From Nonomuraea ceibae (GTDB taxonomy: Bacteria; Actinomycetota; Actinomycetes; Streptosporangiales; Streptosporangiaceae): a stretch of 34,857 nt of DNA. Positions 22,929 to 31,140 of the stretch are shown one piece after another (positions within the stretch are counted from its first letter, which is position 1; every line of letters starts with the position of its first letter). The translations under genes were made by a program, and so were the position numbers. The notes under the pieces are model-generated. The model was not told the DNA's origin, made no database searches, and saw only the letters and a program-made list of their open reading frames with translations. The DNA lies in the NCBI RefSeq assembly GCF_019396325.1, contig NZ_JAHKRO010000097.1, forward strand, positions 1 to 34,857, given 5' to 3'.

Positions 22929-24604
22929 TGGCCCCGGAACGCCTCCTCCAGCCACCAGGAGGCGCGCTCCCGGGTGACCTGGGCGTGCACCAGCAGCGGC
23001 CGGTCGCGCGGCCCCTTGAGCCAGTCGGCCACCCCGGCCAGGTCCGCCGCCGCGCCCACGGTCACCGCCGCGAACCCGTGCCCGCGCGCCACCGCCGCCA
23101 GGTCGGCCGGCGGGAACCGCACGGTGTCGAGCGGGTCGCCGCCCGGCCCGAAGTGGTGCACCTCCGCGCCGTAGGCCTCGTCGTCGTACACCACGACCAC
23201 CATCGGCAGGCCGAGCCGCACGACGGTCTCCAGCTCGGCCGCGCCCATCCAGGCGCCGCCGTCGCCGAGCGCCGCCACCGTCAGCCGGTCCGGGCGTGCC
23301 ACGGCCGCGCCGATCGCGCCGGCCAGGCCCAGCCCGACGGCCTGGAACGCCTGGGTGAAGCAGAACCCGGCCTCGTCGGGGACATCCATGAACATCGCCG
23401 GATATCCCATGAAATTTCCGGAATCGGGGACCACGGTGCGCTCGGCGGGCAGCAGGTCGTCCAGGCCGATGCTGAGCGTCCTCGGGTCGATCCGGCCGTC
23501 GCCGCTCTCGTCCCGGTACGGCACGTCCCGCCACCGGCCCTCCTCCCGGATCCGCCGCGCCACGTCCGCCGACCGGTAGCCCGCGGACGGCTGCCCGGCC
23601 GCGAGGGCGTCCCCGGCCGCGCGCGCCACCACGGCCACGTCCCCGACGACCCCCAGGTCCGCGCGGACGTGCCTGCCGACGGCCTCGGGCTCCAGGTCCA
23701 CCTGCACGACCGTGGCGTCCGGGCCGATGAGCGCGCCGTGGCGGGTGGTCCACATGTTCAGCGCGCACCCCCAGCCCACCACCAGGTCGGCGTCGCGGAT
23801 CAGCTCGGCGGCCAGCGGCGTGGCGAACCCGCCGCTCACGTCCAGGTCCCACGGGCTGCCCCGGAACAGGCCCCGGGCGACCGCCGAGGTCGCCAGCAGC
23901 GCCCCGGCCCGCCCGGCCAGCTCCTCCACCTCGGGCCGCGCCCGCCTGGCCCCGCGCCCCGCCACGAACACCGGCCGCCGGGCCTCCCGCAACAACCGCG
24001 CGAACTCCTCCACCCTCGCGCGAAGGTCCCCCCGGCCGGCGGCGGGCCCCTCCAGGGCGGCGTCCCCCGCCACCCCACGGTCCGGGACTTCTTCGTCGCG
24101 GGTGGACTCCGTACGGGCCGCGGCGCCGGCGGCCTGGAGGTCCAGGGGAAGGTTGAGCAGGACGGTGCGGCGGTCGTCGCGGGCCAGGCGGAACGCCTCC
24201 AGGGCCTCGGCGACGGCCGTGGCCGGAGACGTGACGCGCAGGGCGACGGCGCCCACGGAGCGGGCCAGGGCGTCCTGGTCGATGTGGAAGTTGGAGCGCG
24301 CGTCGGTGGCCTCGCCGGCCAGGACGACGAGCGGGGTGCGGCTCTTGGCGGCCTCGGCGATGCCGGTGACCGCGTTGGTGAGCCCGGGCCCCTGGTGGAC
24401 GGTGACGACGCCGACGTGGCCGCTCGTGCGGGCGTAGGCGTCGGCCATGGTGGCCGCGCCGCCCTCGTGGCGGGCCGCGACGAAACGCGCGCCGTGCCGT
24501 ACGAGGGCGTTGGTGACGTGGAAGTTGCCGCTGCCGACCACCCCGAACGCGACGCGGGCCCCGGCGGCGGCCAGGGCCCGCCCGACGGCCTCGGCGACGG
24601 TCAC
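22925..24604 (-). CDS. Thiamine-pyrophosphate-dependent enzyme, acetolactate synthase-like
   Basis: 559 residues with the three-domain TPP fold. N-terminal PYR domain: VAEAVGRALAAAGARVAFGV and the catalytic glutamate in RHEGGAATMADAYART near 45. Central Rossmann-like domain: RPVFVAGRGARRARPEVEEL near 210. C-terminal PP domain: VPDSGNFMGYPAMF, then the TPP/Mg motif GDGGAWMGAAELETVVRLGL ending in VVYDDEAYG, where the usual Asn is Asp. It probably decarboxylates or condenses a 2-keto acid, but substrate specificity cannot be read. The GTG at 24604 overlaps the stop of the upstream cyclase gene by four bases (GTGA), so the two are translated together, pointing to one pathway. Confidence 0.9.
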   Translation of the reverse strand: MTVAEAVGRALAAAGARVAFGVVGSGNFHVTNALVRHGARFVAARHEGGAATMADAYARTSGHVGVVTVHQGPGLTNAVTGIAEAAKSRTPLVVLAGEATDARSNFHIDQDALARSVGAVALRVTSPATAVAEALEAFRLARDDRRTVLLNLPLDLQAAGAAARTESTRDEEVPDRGVAGDAALEGPAAGRGDLRARVEEFARLLREARRPVFVAGRGARRARPEVEELAGRAGALLATSAVARGLFRGSPWDLDVSGGFATPLAAELIRDADLVVGWGCALNMWTTRHGALIGPDATVVQVDLEPEAVGRHVRADLGVVGDVAVVARAAGDALAAGQPSAGYRSADVARRIREEGRWRDVPYRDESGDGRIDPRTLSIGLDDLLPAERTVVPDSGNFMGYPAMFMDVPDEAGFCFTQAFQAVGLGLAGAIGAAVARPDRLTVAALGDGGAWMGAAELETVVRLGLPMVVVVYDDEAYGAEVHHFGPGGDPLDTVRFPPADLAAVARGHGFAAVTVGAAADLAGVADWLKGPRDRPLLVHAQVTRERASWWLEEAFRGH

Positions 24605-25401
24605 CGTGCCTGCCCGGCCTCGCCGCCGCCGCGCTCGACGAGGGCGAGCACGCGTACGGGGCTGCCGGAGCCGCCGAGGATGGGCAGCGGCGGCGCGACG
24701 ACGACGGCGCCGGTCACCGGGAGCCGGTCGAGGTTGCGGAGCTGGGTGAGGCCGTACTTGCCGGCTCCGAGCAGGTAGGAGTGGCACGGGAAGGCGGGGT
24801 CGAAGGAGTGGGCGGCGCCCGCGTCGGTGCCGACGGTCTCGACGCCGAGCCCGAGCACGGGCGTCTCCTCGGCCAGCCAGCGGGCGCACTCGACGGAGAT
24901 GCCGGGCGTGTGCGGGCCGGTCTCGTCGGCGTTGAGGAACGCGGCCTGGTCGCCGGAGCGGGAGTCCCAGCCGGTGCGGTAGAGGAGCCAGCCGCCGTCG
25001 GGGAGCGGGCCGTTGGCGCGTTCCCATTCCTTGACGTGGTCGACCTGGAGGAGGAAGTCGGGGTCCTTGGCGGCCTCGGCGGCGAAGTCGAGGACGACGG
25101 CGGGGGCGAGCAGGCTCGTCACGGGCACCTGGGACACGTCCTGGCCGTCGCGGGCGGTGACCCAGTGGACGGGGGCGTCGAAGTGGGTGCCGGTGTGCTC
25201 ACCCGTGTGGATGTCGTTCCAGTACCAGGCGGGGCCGCGGTCGTCGTAGCGGCTGATCTCCTCCAGGCGGAACGGGATCGTGTTGCCGAACGGCTCGGGG
25301 AGCTGGAGGATCGGCGTGTCCGAGGAGAGGGGCGCGGTCAGGTCGATCACCTCGATCGAGCCGTTCCGTACGCTGTCCACGAAGCTCCGCAACACCGACA
25401 T
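24601..25401 (-). CDS. Cyclase family protein (kynurenine formamidase-like metal hydrolase)
   Basis: 266 residues. It has the family metal-binding motif in EHTGTHFDAPVHW near 68-80 (HxGTHxDxPxH), an N-terminal IEVIDLTAPLSSDTPI, WLLYRTGWDSR near 142 and GLGVETVGTDAG near 205. Relatives hydrolyse formylkynurenine, isatin and other amides, or cyclise polyketides; the substrate here is unknown. A strong AGGAGG lies just before the ATG at 25401. It is the first gene of a coupled pair with the TPP enzyme; no other tryptophan-degradation gene is nearby, so formamidase activity should not be assumed. Confidence 0.9.
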   Translation of the reverse strand: MSVLRSFVDSVRNGSIEVIDLTAPLSSDTPILQLPEPFGNTIPFRLEEISRYDDRGPAWYWNDIHTGEHTGTHFDAPVHWVTARDGQDVSQVPVTSLLAPAVVLDFAAEAAKDPDFLLQVDHVKEWERANGPLPDGGWLLYRTGWDSRSGDQAAFLNADETGPHTPGISVECARWLAEETPVLGLGVETVGTDAGAAHSFDPAFPCHSYLLGAGKYGLTQLRNLDRLPVTGAVVVAPPLPILGGSGSPVRVLALVERGGGEAGQAR

Positions 25402-25466
25402 GTCATCCTCCTAGGTGGGCTGAGGGAATCCTCCTACGTGCGGTGTGGCCTCCGCAAACACCTGCT

Positions 25467-26069
25467 TCACGCCTTGGTCCACTCGGCGCAGCCGCCGGTC
25501 TGGAACGACTTGTCGGTGGCGAGGATGGTGACGGTGGCGGGGCCGGTCGGCATGCCGGCGTCGATCACGTCGGCGATCGAGGCGGTGGTGCCCTTCATCC
25601 GGGCCCAGTAGCAGCTCTGGGAGGCGGTGACGGGGCCGGTGGTGCGGTAGGTGCCGGGCTGGATGTCGACGCCCACGACCAGGGTGCGGAGCGTGGCGTT
25701 GCCGCCGCCGGGCCCGGCGGTCACGGGCGGCGTGCCGGTGCCCGGGGGCTGCGCGCCGGTGTCGGGCGTGCCGATGTCGGGCGTGCCGATGTCGGGCGTG
25801 CCGATGTCGGGCGTCCCGGTGGCGGGCGCGCCCGTGCCGGGAGCCTCGGTGCCCGGCGGCTGGCCGGTGGCCGTCGGGGCGGGCTCCGGCTCGGCCGTCG
25901 GCCCCTCGACCGTCACCGTGACCCGGGGCGCGGGCGGGGCGGCCGTCTCCCCCGAGCCGAGCCCGGCGAAGAAGCCGATCAGGAACCCCAGCACACCGGT
26001 CATCCCCGACACCAGCAGGATGATCGTCGGGCTGCTGGACGCGCGAGGGTATTCGGGAGGCCCGTACAT
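25467..26069 (-). CDS. Membrane-anchored protein with Pro/Thr-rich repeat linker
   Basis: 200 residues. A short cytoplasmic N-terminus is followed by a single transmembrane helix (about 13-37, TIILLVSGMTGVLGFLIGFF), a Pro/Thr/Gly-rich linker (about 45-118) that includes repeated GTPDI units, and an extracellular C-terminal domain (about 125-200) with VGVDIQPGTYRTTGP, CYWARMKGT and TDKSFQTGGCAEW. The two cysteines may form a disulfide. Proteins with this C-terminal pattern are common in actinobacteria, function unknown. I chose ATG 26069 over the GTG immediately before it. It follows the CBS gene by 24 nt, probably in one transcript. Confidence 0.8.
   Translation of the reverse strand: MYGPPEYPRASSSPTIILLVSGMTGVLGFLIGFFAGLGSGETAAPPAPRVTVTVEGPTAEPEPAPTATGQPPGTEAPGTGAPATGTPDIGTPDIGTPDIGTPDTGAQPPGTGTPPVTAGPGGGNATLRTLVVGVDIQPGTYRTTGPVTASQSCYWARMKGTTASIADVIDAGMPTGPATVTILATDKSFQTGGCAEWTKA
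25753..25842. repeat. 15-bp tandem repeat (minisatellite) within a coding region
   Basis: Three exact copies of GTGCCGATGTCGGGC (25768-25782, 25783-25797, 25798-25812) are flanked by degenerate copies at 25753-25767, 25813-25827 and 25828-25842. The unit length of 15 keeps the reading frame and encodes GTPDI-type repeats in the linker of the minus-strand membrane protein. Confidence 0.85.
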
Positions 26070-26093
26070 CACCCGACCAGGGTCCCACCCCGG

Positions 26094-26522
26094 TCAGCGG
26101 TGAAGATAGTCCACCAGCGACGCCTTCTCGGTCTCCAGCTCCTCGATCGCGCTCTTGACCACGTCGCCGATGCTGACGATGCCGACCAGGCGGCCGTCCT
26201 CGACCACGGGCATGTGCCGCACCCGGTGCGTGGTCATGATCTTGCGCAGCTCGTCTACCCGGTCGCCGGGCGCGACGGTGCGCACCTCGGCCGTCATGAT
26301 CGACGACACCGGCTCGGCGAGGATGGCGGCGCCCCGGTCGTGCAGGCGGCGCACCACGTCGCGTTCGGACACGATGCCGTCGATGGTCACGCCGTCGGCG
26401 GAGACCACGACGGCGCCGATGTTGTGCTCGGCGAGCTTGTCCAGCAGGTCGCGGACGGTGGCCTCCGGCGCCACCGTCGTGACGCCGCTTCCCTTGCCGC
26501 GCAGGATCGTCCCGATGAGCAT
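26094..26522 (-). CDS. CBS-domain-pair protein
   Basis: 142 residues composed of two CBS motifs in tandem: VTTVAPEATVRDLLDKLAEH to GIVSERDVVRRL (about 14-60), and VRTVAPGDRVDELRKIMTTH to LVGIVSIGDVVKSAIEEL (about 81-130). CBS pairs bind adenosine nucleotides and act as energy or ion-strength sensors; with no fused domain the target is unknown. I chose ATG 26522, six bases after GAGGTGG; a GTG three codons earlier would also read. It is divergent from the aminopeptidase gene and upstream of the repeat-linker membrane protein. Confidence 0.92.
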   Translation of the reverse strand: MLIGTILRGKGSGVTTVAPEATVRDLLDKLAEHNIGAVVVSADGVTIDGIVSERDVVRRLHDRGAAILAEPVSSIMTAEVRTVAPGDRVDELRKIMTTHRVRHMPVVEDGRLVGIVSIGDVVKSAIEELETEKASLVDYLHR

Positions 26523-26550
26523 CTGCACCACCTCGGCTCTGAGTTACCCC

Positions 26551-26608
26551 GGCGGGCACCCGGTTAAGCGCTTGTCGTCCCAGGCAAGCAACCGGGTGGG
26601 AGCCCGTC
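26551..26608. promoter_or_regulatory. Long bulged inverted repeat in a divergent intergenic region
   Basis: Three stacked helices: GGCGGGC (26551-26557) with GCCCGTC (26602-26608, one G-U pair), ACCCGGTT (26558-26565) with AACCGGGT (26590-26597), and GCTTG (26570-26574) with CAAGC (26585-26589), the last extended by two further pairs (one G-U) around a 6-nt loop. There is an AAGC bulge on one side and a GGGA bulge on the other. It lies between divergent starts, so it is not an ordinary terminator. A -10-like GATAAT (26644-26649) for the aminopeptidase gene lies downstream of it. Confidence 0.5.
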
Positions 26609-26676
26609 AAGGAGTCACGTAAGCTGCCGTACCGAAAGTCCGGGATAATCACGATCCACCTGCGGAGAGACACCTG

Positions 26677-28071
26677 ATGAACGAGCCGCTCAACACCGGG
26701 AGCCACGACCTGCCGATCACCGGGGAGCTGGCCGCGTTCATGCGGACCGGGTGGGCCGACACCCGGCGCACGGACGTCACGGCGCTGCCGGTCGCGCCGT
26801 GGGCGGCCAAGCGGCGGGCGGCGCTGGCGAGCCGGTTCCCCGGGGAGCGGCTGGTGGTGCCGTCGGGGCGGCTCAAGGTCCGCAGCAACGACAGCGACTA
26901 CCGCTTCCGCCCGCACAGCGCGTACGCGTACCTGACGGGCGCGGGCGAGCCCGACGACGTGCTCGTGATCGAGCCGTCCGGCGAGGCGCGGCTGTACGTC
27001 AGGCCGCGCTCGCCCCGCGAGGAGGGCGAGGAGTTCTACCGCGACCGCCGCTACGGCGAGTTCTGGGTGGGCCGCAGGCCGGACCTGGCCGAGGCGTCGG
27101 AGCTGTACCAGGTGGACTGCGCGCACATCCGCGAGCTGGACCTGAAGGGCTCGGCGCGGGTGCTGCGCGGCGTGGACGCGGCGGTGGACGCGATGGTGGC
27201 GCCCGGCGACGGCGACGCCGAGTTCGAGGGCTTCCTGTCGGAGATGCGGCTGATCAAGGACGAGTGGGAGGTCGGCGAGCTGCAGGGGGCGGTCGACGCC
27301 ACCGCGCGCGGCTTCGAGGACGTGGTGCGCGCCCTGCCCGCGGCGCTCGGCCACCCGCGCGGCGAGCGCTATCTGGAGGGCGTGTTCGGGCTGCGCTCGC
27401 GGCTGGAGGGCAACGCGACCGGCTACGACAGCATCGTGGCCTCGGGGGCGCACGCCTGCGTGCTGCACTGGATCCGCAACGACGGCCCGCTCGACCCGGC
27501 GCACCTGCTGCTGCTCGACGCGGGCGTGGAGTCCGACACGCTCTACACCGCCGACGTCACCCGCACGCTGCCGCTGTCGGGCCGGTTCGGGCCGGTGCAG
27601 CGGCAGGTGTACGAGCTGGTGTACGAGGCGCAGGCAGCCGCGATCGCCACGCTGCGGCCCGGCGCCCGCTTCCGCGACTTCCACCAGGCGGCCATGCGCG
27701 TCATCTGCGAGGGGCTGAACGAGTGGGGCCTGCTCAAGGAGTCGCCCGACACGCTCATGGAGACGGGCCTGTACCGCCGCTACACGCTGTGCAGCAGCGG
27801 CCACATGCTCGGCCTGGACGTGCACGACTGCGCCAGGGCGCGCGCCGAGGTCTATCTCGACGGCGTCCTGGAGGAGGGCCAGGTGCTCACCGTCGAGCCC
27901 GGCCTGTACCTGCAGCCGGACGATCTCACCCTGCCGGAGGAGTTCCGCGGCCTGGGCGTGCGGATCGAGGACGACCTGGTCATCACGGCCGACGGCGCCC
28001 GCCTGATGTCCGGCGCGCTGCCCCGCCACCCCGACGAGGTGGAGGACTGGATGGCCGGTCTGCTGCGCTGA
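26677..28071 (+). CDS. Aminopeptidase P family metalloprotease (Xaa-Pro aminopeptidase)
   Basis: 464 residues, cytosolic. The N-terminal domain (about 40-175) has the aminopeptidase P pattern RSNDSDYRFRPHSAYAYLTG. The C-terminal pita-bread domain has all five metal ligands: Asp281 (LLLLDAGVES), Asp293 (TADVTRT), His376 (SSGHMLGLDVHD), Glu407 (TVEPGLY) and Glu431 (GVRIEDDL). It removes N-terminal residues before proline, with two Mn2+ ions. The start ATG 26677 has GGAG about ten bases upstream. A secreted tripeptidyl aminopeptidase follows 66 bp downstream, a sensible pairing for peptide breakdown. Confidence 0.95.
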   Translation: MNEPLNTGSHDLPITGELAAFMRTGWADTRRTDVTALPVAPWAAKRRAALASRFPGERLVVPSGRLKVRSNDSDYRFRPHSAYAYLTGAGEPDDVLVIEPSGEARLYVRPRSPREEGEEFYRDRRYGEFWVGRRPDLAEASELYQVDCAHIRELDLKGSARVLRGVDAAVDAMVAPGDGDAEFEGFLSEMRLIKDEWEVGELQGAVDATARGFEDVVRALPAALGHPRGERYLEGVFGLRSRLEGNATGYDSIVASGAHACVLHWIRNDGPLDPAHLLLLDAGVESDTLYTADVTRTLPLSGRFGPVQRQVYELVYEAQAAAIATLRPGARFRDFHQAAMRVICEGLNEWGLLKESPDTLMETGLYRRYTLCSSGHMLGLDVHDCARARAEVYLDGVLEEGQVLTVEPGLYLQPDDLTLPEEFRGLGVRIEDDLVITADGARLMSGALPRHPDEVEDWMAGLLR

Positions 28072-28078
28072 TGTCGGC

Positions 28079-28108
28079 CTGGAGGATGACATCCGTTTCG
28101 TCCTCCAG
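28079..28108 (+). terminator. Hairpin after the aminopeptidase gene
   Basis: CTGGAGGATGA (28079-28089) pairs with TCGTCCTCCAG (28098-28108), 11 bp including one G-U pair, loop of 8 nt, starting 7 nt past the stop codon. No T-run follows, so it would be a U-less terminator or a processing hairpin upstream of the peptidase gene. Confidence 0.45.
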
Positions 28109-28137
28109 TCGGATGGTCTTGTCGGAAGATCCGGTCG

Positions 28138-29715
28138 ATGATCGGATCCCCGACGATTGGACGCGCAGTGCGAAGACCTGTCCTGATCCTCTCGCTCCTC
28201 CCCGCTCTCGTCCTCAGCCTTATCGCGCCGCTGACGCCGGCCACGGCGAGCGCGGGCGCGATCTCCTGGGCTCCGTGCGCCGAGGACCCGTCGGCCGAGT
28301 GCGGCACGCTGACCGTGCCCGTCGACTGGCGCAGGCCGCGCGGCGAGACGTTCGAGCTCGCGCTGGCCCGGCGCAAGGCGAGCGATCCGGCGGCCCGGAT
28401 CGGCTCGCTCGTCATCAACCCGGGCGGCCCCGGCGGCTCCGGCGTGGACGCCGTGGTGGGCGGCTACCTCGGCTTCACCCCGGAGATCACCAGCCGCTTC
28501 GACGTGGTGGGCTTCGACCCCCGCGGCGTGGCGCGCAGCCATCCGGTCCTGTGCTCGCTGGAGCTGGCCCTCCAGGCGCCCGACCCGCTGTCGATCAAGG
28601 ACCAGGCCGGGTTCGACGCGCTGCTGGCGCACAACCGGAGCTACCGTGACGACTGCCGGGCCCGCACCGGGCCGCTGTTCGACCACGTCGACACCGGCAG
28701 CGTGGTGCGCGACCTCGACGCCCTGCGCGCCGCGCTCGGCGACGACAAGCTCACCTACTACGGCATCTCCTACGGCACGCTCATCGGCCAGCTCTACGCC
28801 GAGCGGTTCCCGCACCGGATCCGCGCGCTGGCGCTCGACAGCAACATGGACCACAGCCTGGGCACGCGGGCGTTCCTCGACACCGAGTCGTGGACCGCGC
28901 AGGACTCCTTCGACGAGTTCGTCGCCTGGTGCGAGCGCACCCGGACGTGCGCGCTGCACGGCAGGGACGTGCGGACCGTCTGGGCGGACCTGCTGGCGCG
29001 GGCGGAGCGCGGCGAGCTGAGCCTGCCGGGCTCCCCGGAGATCAAGCTGGGCAAGCTCGACCTGATCGGGCAGGCGTTCGGCGCGTTCTACGGCCCGGCG
29101 TTCAAGGAGTTGGCCGAGTTCCTGGTGGCGCTGGAGAGCGGCGCGGCGACCGCCCGCCCGATCCTGACCCCGCCCTCCACCGCCTCGTCGGCCTCGTCCG
29201 CCGAGCAGGCGATCAACGATCCGACGCGCGTCTTCTGCCAGGACTACCTGCTGCCCATCCGCGACTACCGCGCCTACGAGCAGCACCTGCGCAGGTCCGC
29301 GCGCATCGCGCCGGACATGCTGGTCAGCGCGGCGGCGCATCCGATCACCGCGGCGTGCCTGGGCACCGAGGCGCCGATCCCCAACCCGCAGCATCGGCTG
29401 CGCGTCGACGGCACACCCCCGCTGCTGCTGGGCAACGCCCTGCACGATCCGGCCACGGGCTACCCGTGGGCGGTGAGCGCGGCGCGGCAGATCGGCCGTG
29501 AGGCCCGGCTGATCACCTACGAGGGCTGGGGTCACGGCATCTACGGCCGCGGCGACTGCCCGACGCGGGCGATCGACGCCTACCTGGTCTCCGTCGACCC
29601 GCCGGAGCGGGGCCTGCGGTGCCAGGCCGTGCCGCCGGCCGAAATGTCCGCCCTGCGTCACCGGCCGCCGACCGGCCCGATCCCCGGGCTGCCCGGCTAC
29701 CGCCTCACCCGATGA
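28138..29715 (+). CDS. Secreted S33-family tripeptidyl aminopeptidase (alpha/beta hydrolase)
   Basis: 525 residues. The N-terminal 39 residues form a signal peptide (RRPVLILSLLPALVLSL, likely cleavage after TATASA). The hydrolase has oxyanion loop NPGGPGGSG (94-102), nucleophile Ser211 in YYGISYGT, Asp437 in GNALHDPATG and His466 in GWGHGIYG. Cysteines in PCAEDPSAECG and CERTRTCALHG suggest disulfides in an exported enzyme. It resembles Streptomyces SlpD/SlpE and Tap, which release tripeptides from secreted proteins. I used ATG 28138; GTG 28168 would give a shorter signal peptide. It is convergent with the oxidase gene, with only 3 nt between stops. Confidence 0.93.
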   Translation: MIGSPTIGRAVRRPVLILSLLPALVLSLIAPLTPATASAGAISWAPCAEDPSAECGTLTVPVDWRRPRGETFELALARRKASDPAARIGSLVINPGGPGGSGVDAVVGGYLGFTPEITSRFDVVGFDPRGVARSHPVLCSLELALQAPDPLSIKDQAGFDALLAHNRSYRDDCRARTGPLFDHVDTGSVVRDLDALRAALGDDKLTYYGISYGTLIGQLYAERFPHRIRALALDSNMDHSLGTRAFLDTESWTAQDSFDEFVAWCERTRTCALHGRDVRTVWADLLARAERGELSLPGSPEIKLGKLDLIGQAFGAFYGPAFKELAEFLVALESGAATARPILTPPSTASSASSAEQAINDPTRVFCQDYLLPIRDYRAYEQHLRRSARIAPDMLVSAAAHPITAACLGTEAPIPNPQHRLRVDGTPPLLLGNALHDPATGYPWAVSAARQIGREARLITYEGWGHGIYGRGDCPTRAIDAYLVSVDPPERGLRCQAVPPAEMSALRHRPPTGPIPGLPGYRLTR

Positions 29716-29718
29716 CGG

Positions 29719-31140
29719 TCACGGCCGGGGCGGTTCCTCCCGCCCCGGCCGGGGCCTGACGTTGGCGTTCAGGTGGAAGACGTTGTCGGGATCGTAGGCG
29801 GCCTTGACGGCCGCCAGCCGGTCGTACTTCGCCCCGTACGAGGCGCGCACCCGCTCCTCGTCCCGGTCGGCGATGAAGTTCACGTACGAGCCCGTGCCCC
29901 CGGCGTACGGGAGCAGCGCCTCCCAGGCGGAGCGCGCCCACTCCCGCTCGGCGGGCAGTTCGTCCGCCGACGGCGTGATCGCGGCGATGGACATCGTGTA
30001 GTGCGGCGCGCGGCTGCCGCTGAACGCGGTGGCGTCGTCGTCCCTGGCGGCGAAGGCGCCGTCGAGCCGGAAGGTCGGCAGGAACGACAGCGGCGAGGAC
30101 TTGCCCGCCGCCTGCTCGCAGATCGCCGTCATCGCCTCGGGCGTGAGGCCGGGCAGGTCGAGCGCCTTCTCGTAGGCGGAGATGCCCCACGGCGCGCTCT
30201 CGTCGAGCAGCGACTGCAGTTGCGTGTACGGCATCGGCGCGACGAACTCGAACAGCGGCTCCAGCTCCCGCCGGATGGAGGCCAGCACCGCCTCGTGCCG
30301 CTCGGCCGTGGAGAACCCCGCGACGATCAGCGCGTGGCCTGGGCGCAGCCGGTGCTCCTCGGGCACGAACGGGGCGGGCGGGGCGCTCATCCCGAAGCCG
30401 ATCAGCACGGCGGCGTCGTCCGGCAGGCCCGTGGCGGCGGCGTCGATGACCTCGGCGGCCTGCCTGCCGCGTTCGGCCTCCCAGAACAGCACGGCGACGT
30501 GCACGGCCGGGCCGACGGGGTGCAGCCGGTAGGTGAACGCGGTGACGACGCCGAAGTTGCCGCCGCCGCCCCGGAGGGCCCAGAACAGGTCCGGGTGGTC
30601 CCGGGCGGAGGCGTGCACCTGCTCGCCCCCGGCCAGCACCAGGTCGGCCGCCTCGAGGTTGTCGATCGTCAGGCCGTGCCTGTGGGTCAGCCAGCCGAAC
30701 CCGCCGCCGAGCGTCAGGCCGCCGATGCCGGTGTGGCTGATCGTGCCGCCCGGCGTGGCCAGCCCGTGGGCCTGGGTGGCGGCGTCGACGTCGGCCCAGG
30801 TGGCGCCGCCGCAGCAGACCGCGCTGCGGGTGGCGGGGTCGACGTCGACGAGGCGCAGCGGGCTGAGGTCGAGCATGAGGCCGCCGTCGGTGACGGCCGA
30901 GCCGCCGAAGCCGTGGCCGCCGCCGCGTACGGAGATCTCCAGCCCTTCCTCGCGGGCGAAGCGCACGCCCGCCGAGACGTCCTCGGGGCCGCTGCACCGG
31001 ACGATCACGGCGGGGCGGCGGTCGACGGCGCCGTTCCAGATCGAGCGCAGCACGTCGTACTCGGTGTCGTGGCGGGTGACGACCCGCCCGGCGCAGCGGT
31101 CGCGGAGCCTGTCGAGCTCCGGCTTGATGAGCTGGACCAT
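29719..31140 (-). CDS. FAD-linked oxidase, berberine bridge enzyme-like
   Basis: 473 residues. An FAD-binding PCMH domain (about 40-210) has RGGGHGFGG with His76, the residue that attaches FAD covalently. At the second attachment position of bicovalent members the sequence is GGTISHTGIGGLTLGGG with no cysteine, so a single covalent link is expected. The BBE C-terminus DPDNVFHLNANVRP is present. Such enzymes oxidise alcohols, sugars or alkaloid-like compounds using oxygen. No Tat or Sec signal is seen, so it is probably cytosolic. The start ATG 31140 follows a GGGGGTGG stretch. It is divergent from the phosphopantetheinyl transferase gene. Confidence 0.92.
   Translation of the reverse strand: MVQLIKPELDRLRDRCAGRVVTRHDTEYDVLRSIWNGAVDRRPAVIVRCSGPEDVSAGVRFAREEGLEISVRGGGHGFGGSAVTDGGLMLDLSPLRLVDVDPATRSAVCCGGATWADVDAATQAHGLATPGGTISHTGIGGLTLGGGFGWLTHRHGLTIDNLEAADLVLAGGEQVHASARDHPDLFWALRGGGGNFGVVTAFTYRLHPVGPAVHVAVLFWEAERGRQAAEVIDAAATGLPDDAAVLIGFGMSAPPAPFVPEEHRLRPGHALIVAGFSTAERHEAVLASIRRELEPLFEFVAPMPYTQLQSLLDESAPWGISAYEKALDLPGLTPEAMTAICEQAAGKSSPLSFLPTFRLDGAFAARDDDATAFSGSRAPHYTMSIAAITPSADELPAEREWARSAWEALLPYAGGTGSYVNFIADRDEERVRASYGAKYDRLAAVKAAYDPDNVFHLNANVRPRPGREEPPRP

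Noticed and set aside
24601..25401. Kynurenine formamidase in a tryptophan degradation operon
   Set aside because: The metal-binding motif fits the broad cyclase family, but there is no tryptophan dioxygenase or kynureninase nearby and the partner is a TPP enzyme.
25753..25842. CRISPR-like repeats
   Set aside because: Units are 15 bp, directly adjacent with no spacers, and in frame in a coding region, so this is a minisatellite.
26551..26676. Known riboswitch upstream of the aminopeptidase gene
   Set aside because: I could not match the bulged hairpin or the GGAGAG near 26663 to any class such as glycine, cobalamin, SAM or ZTP, and the likely -10 box at 26644-26649 would exclude the hairpin from that transcript.
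25411..29661. 1416-codon open frame on the minus strand
   Set aside because: It runs across several recognisable genes on both strands and encodes low-complexity Arg/His/Gln-rich sequence; the real genes are those at 25467, 26094, 26677 and 28138.
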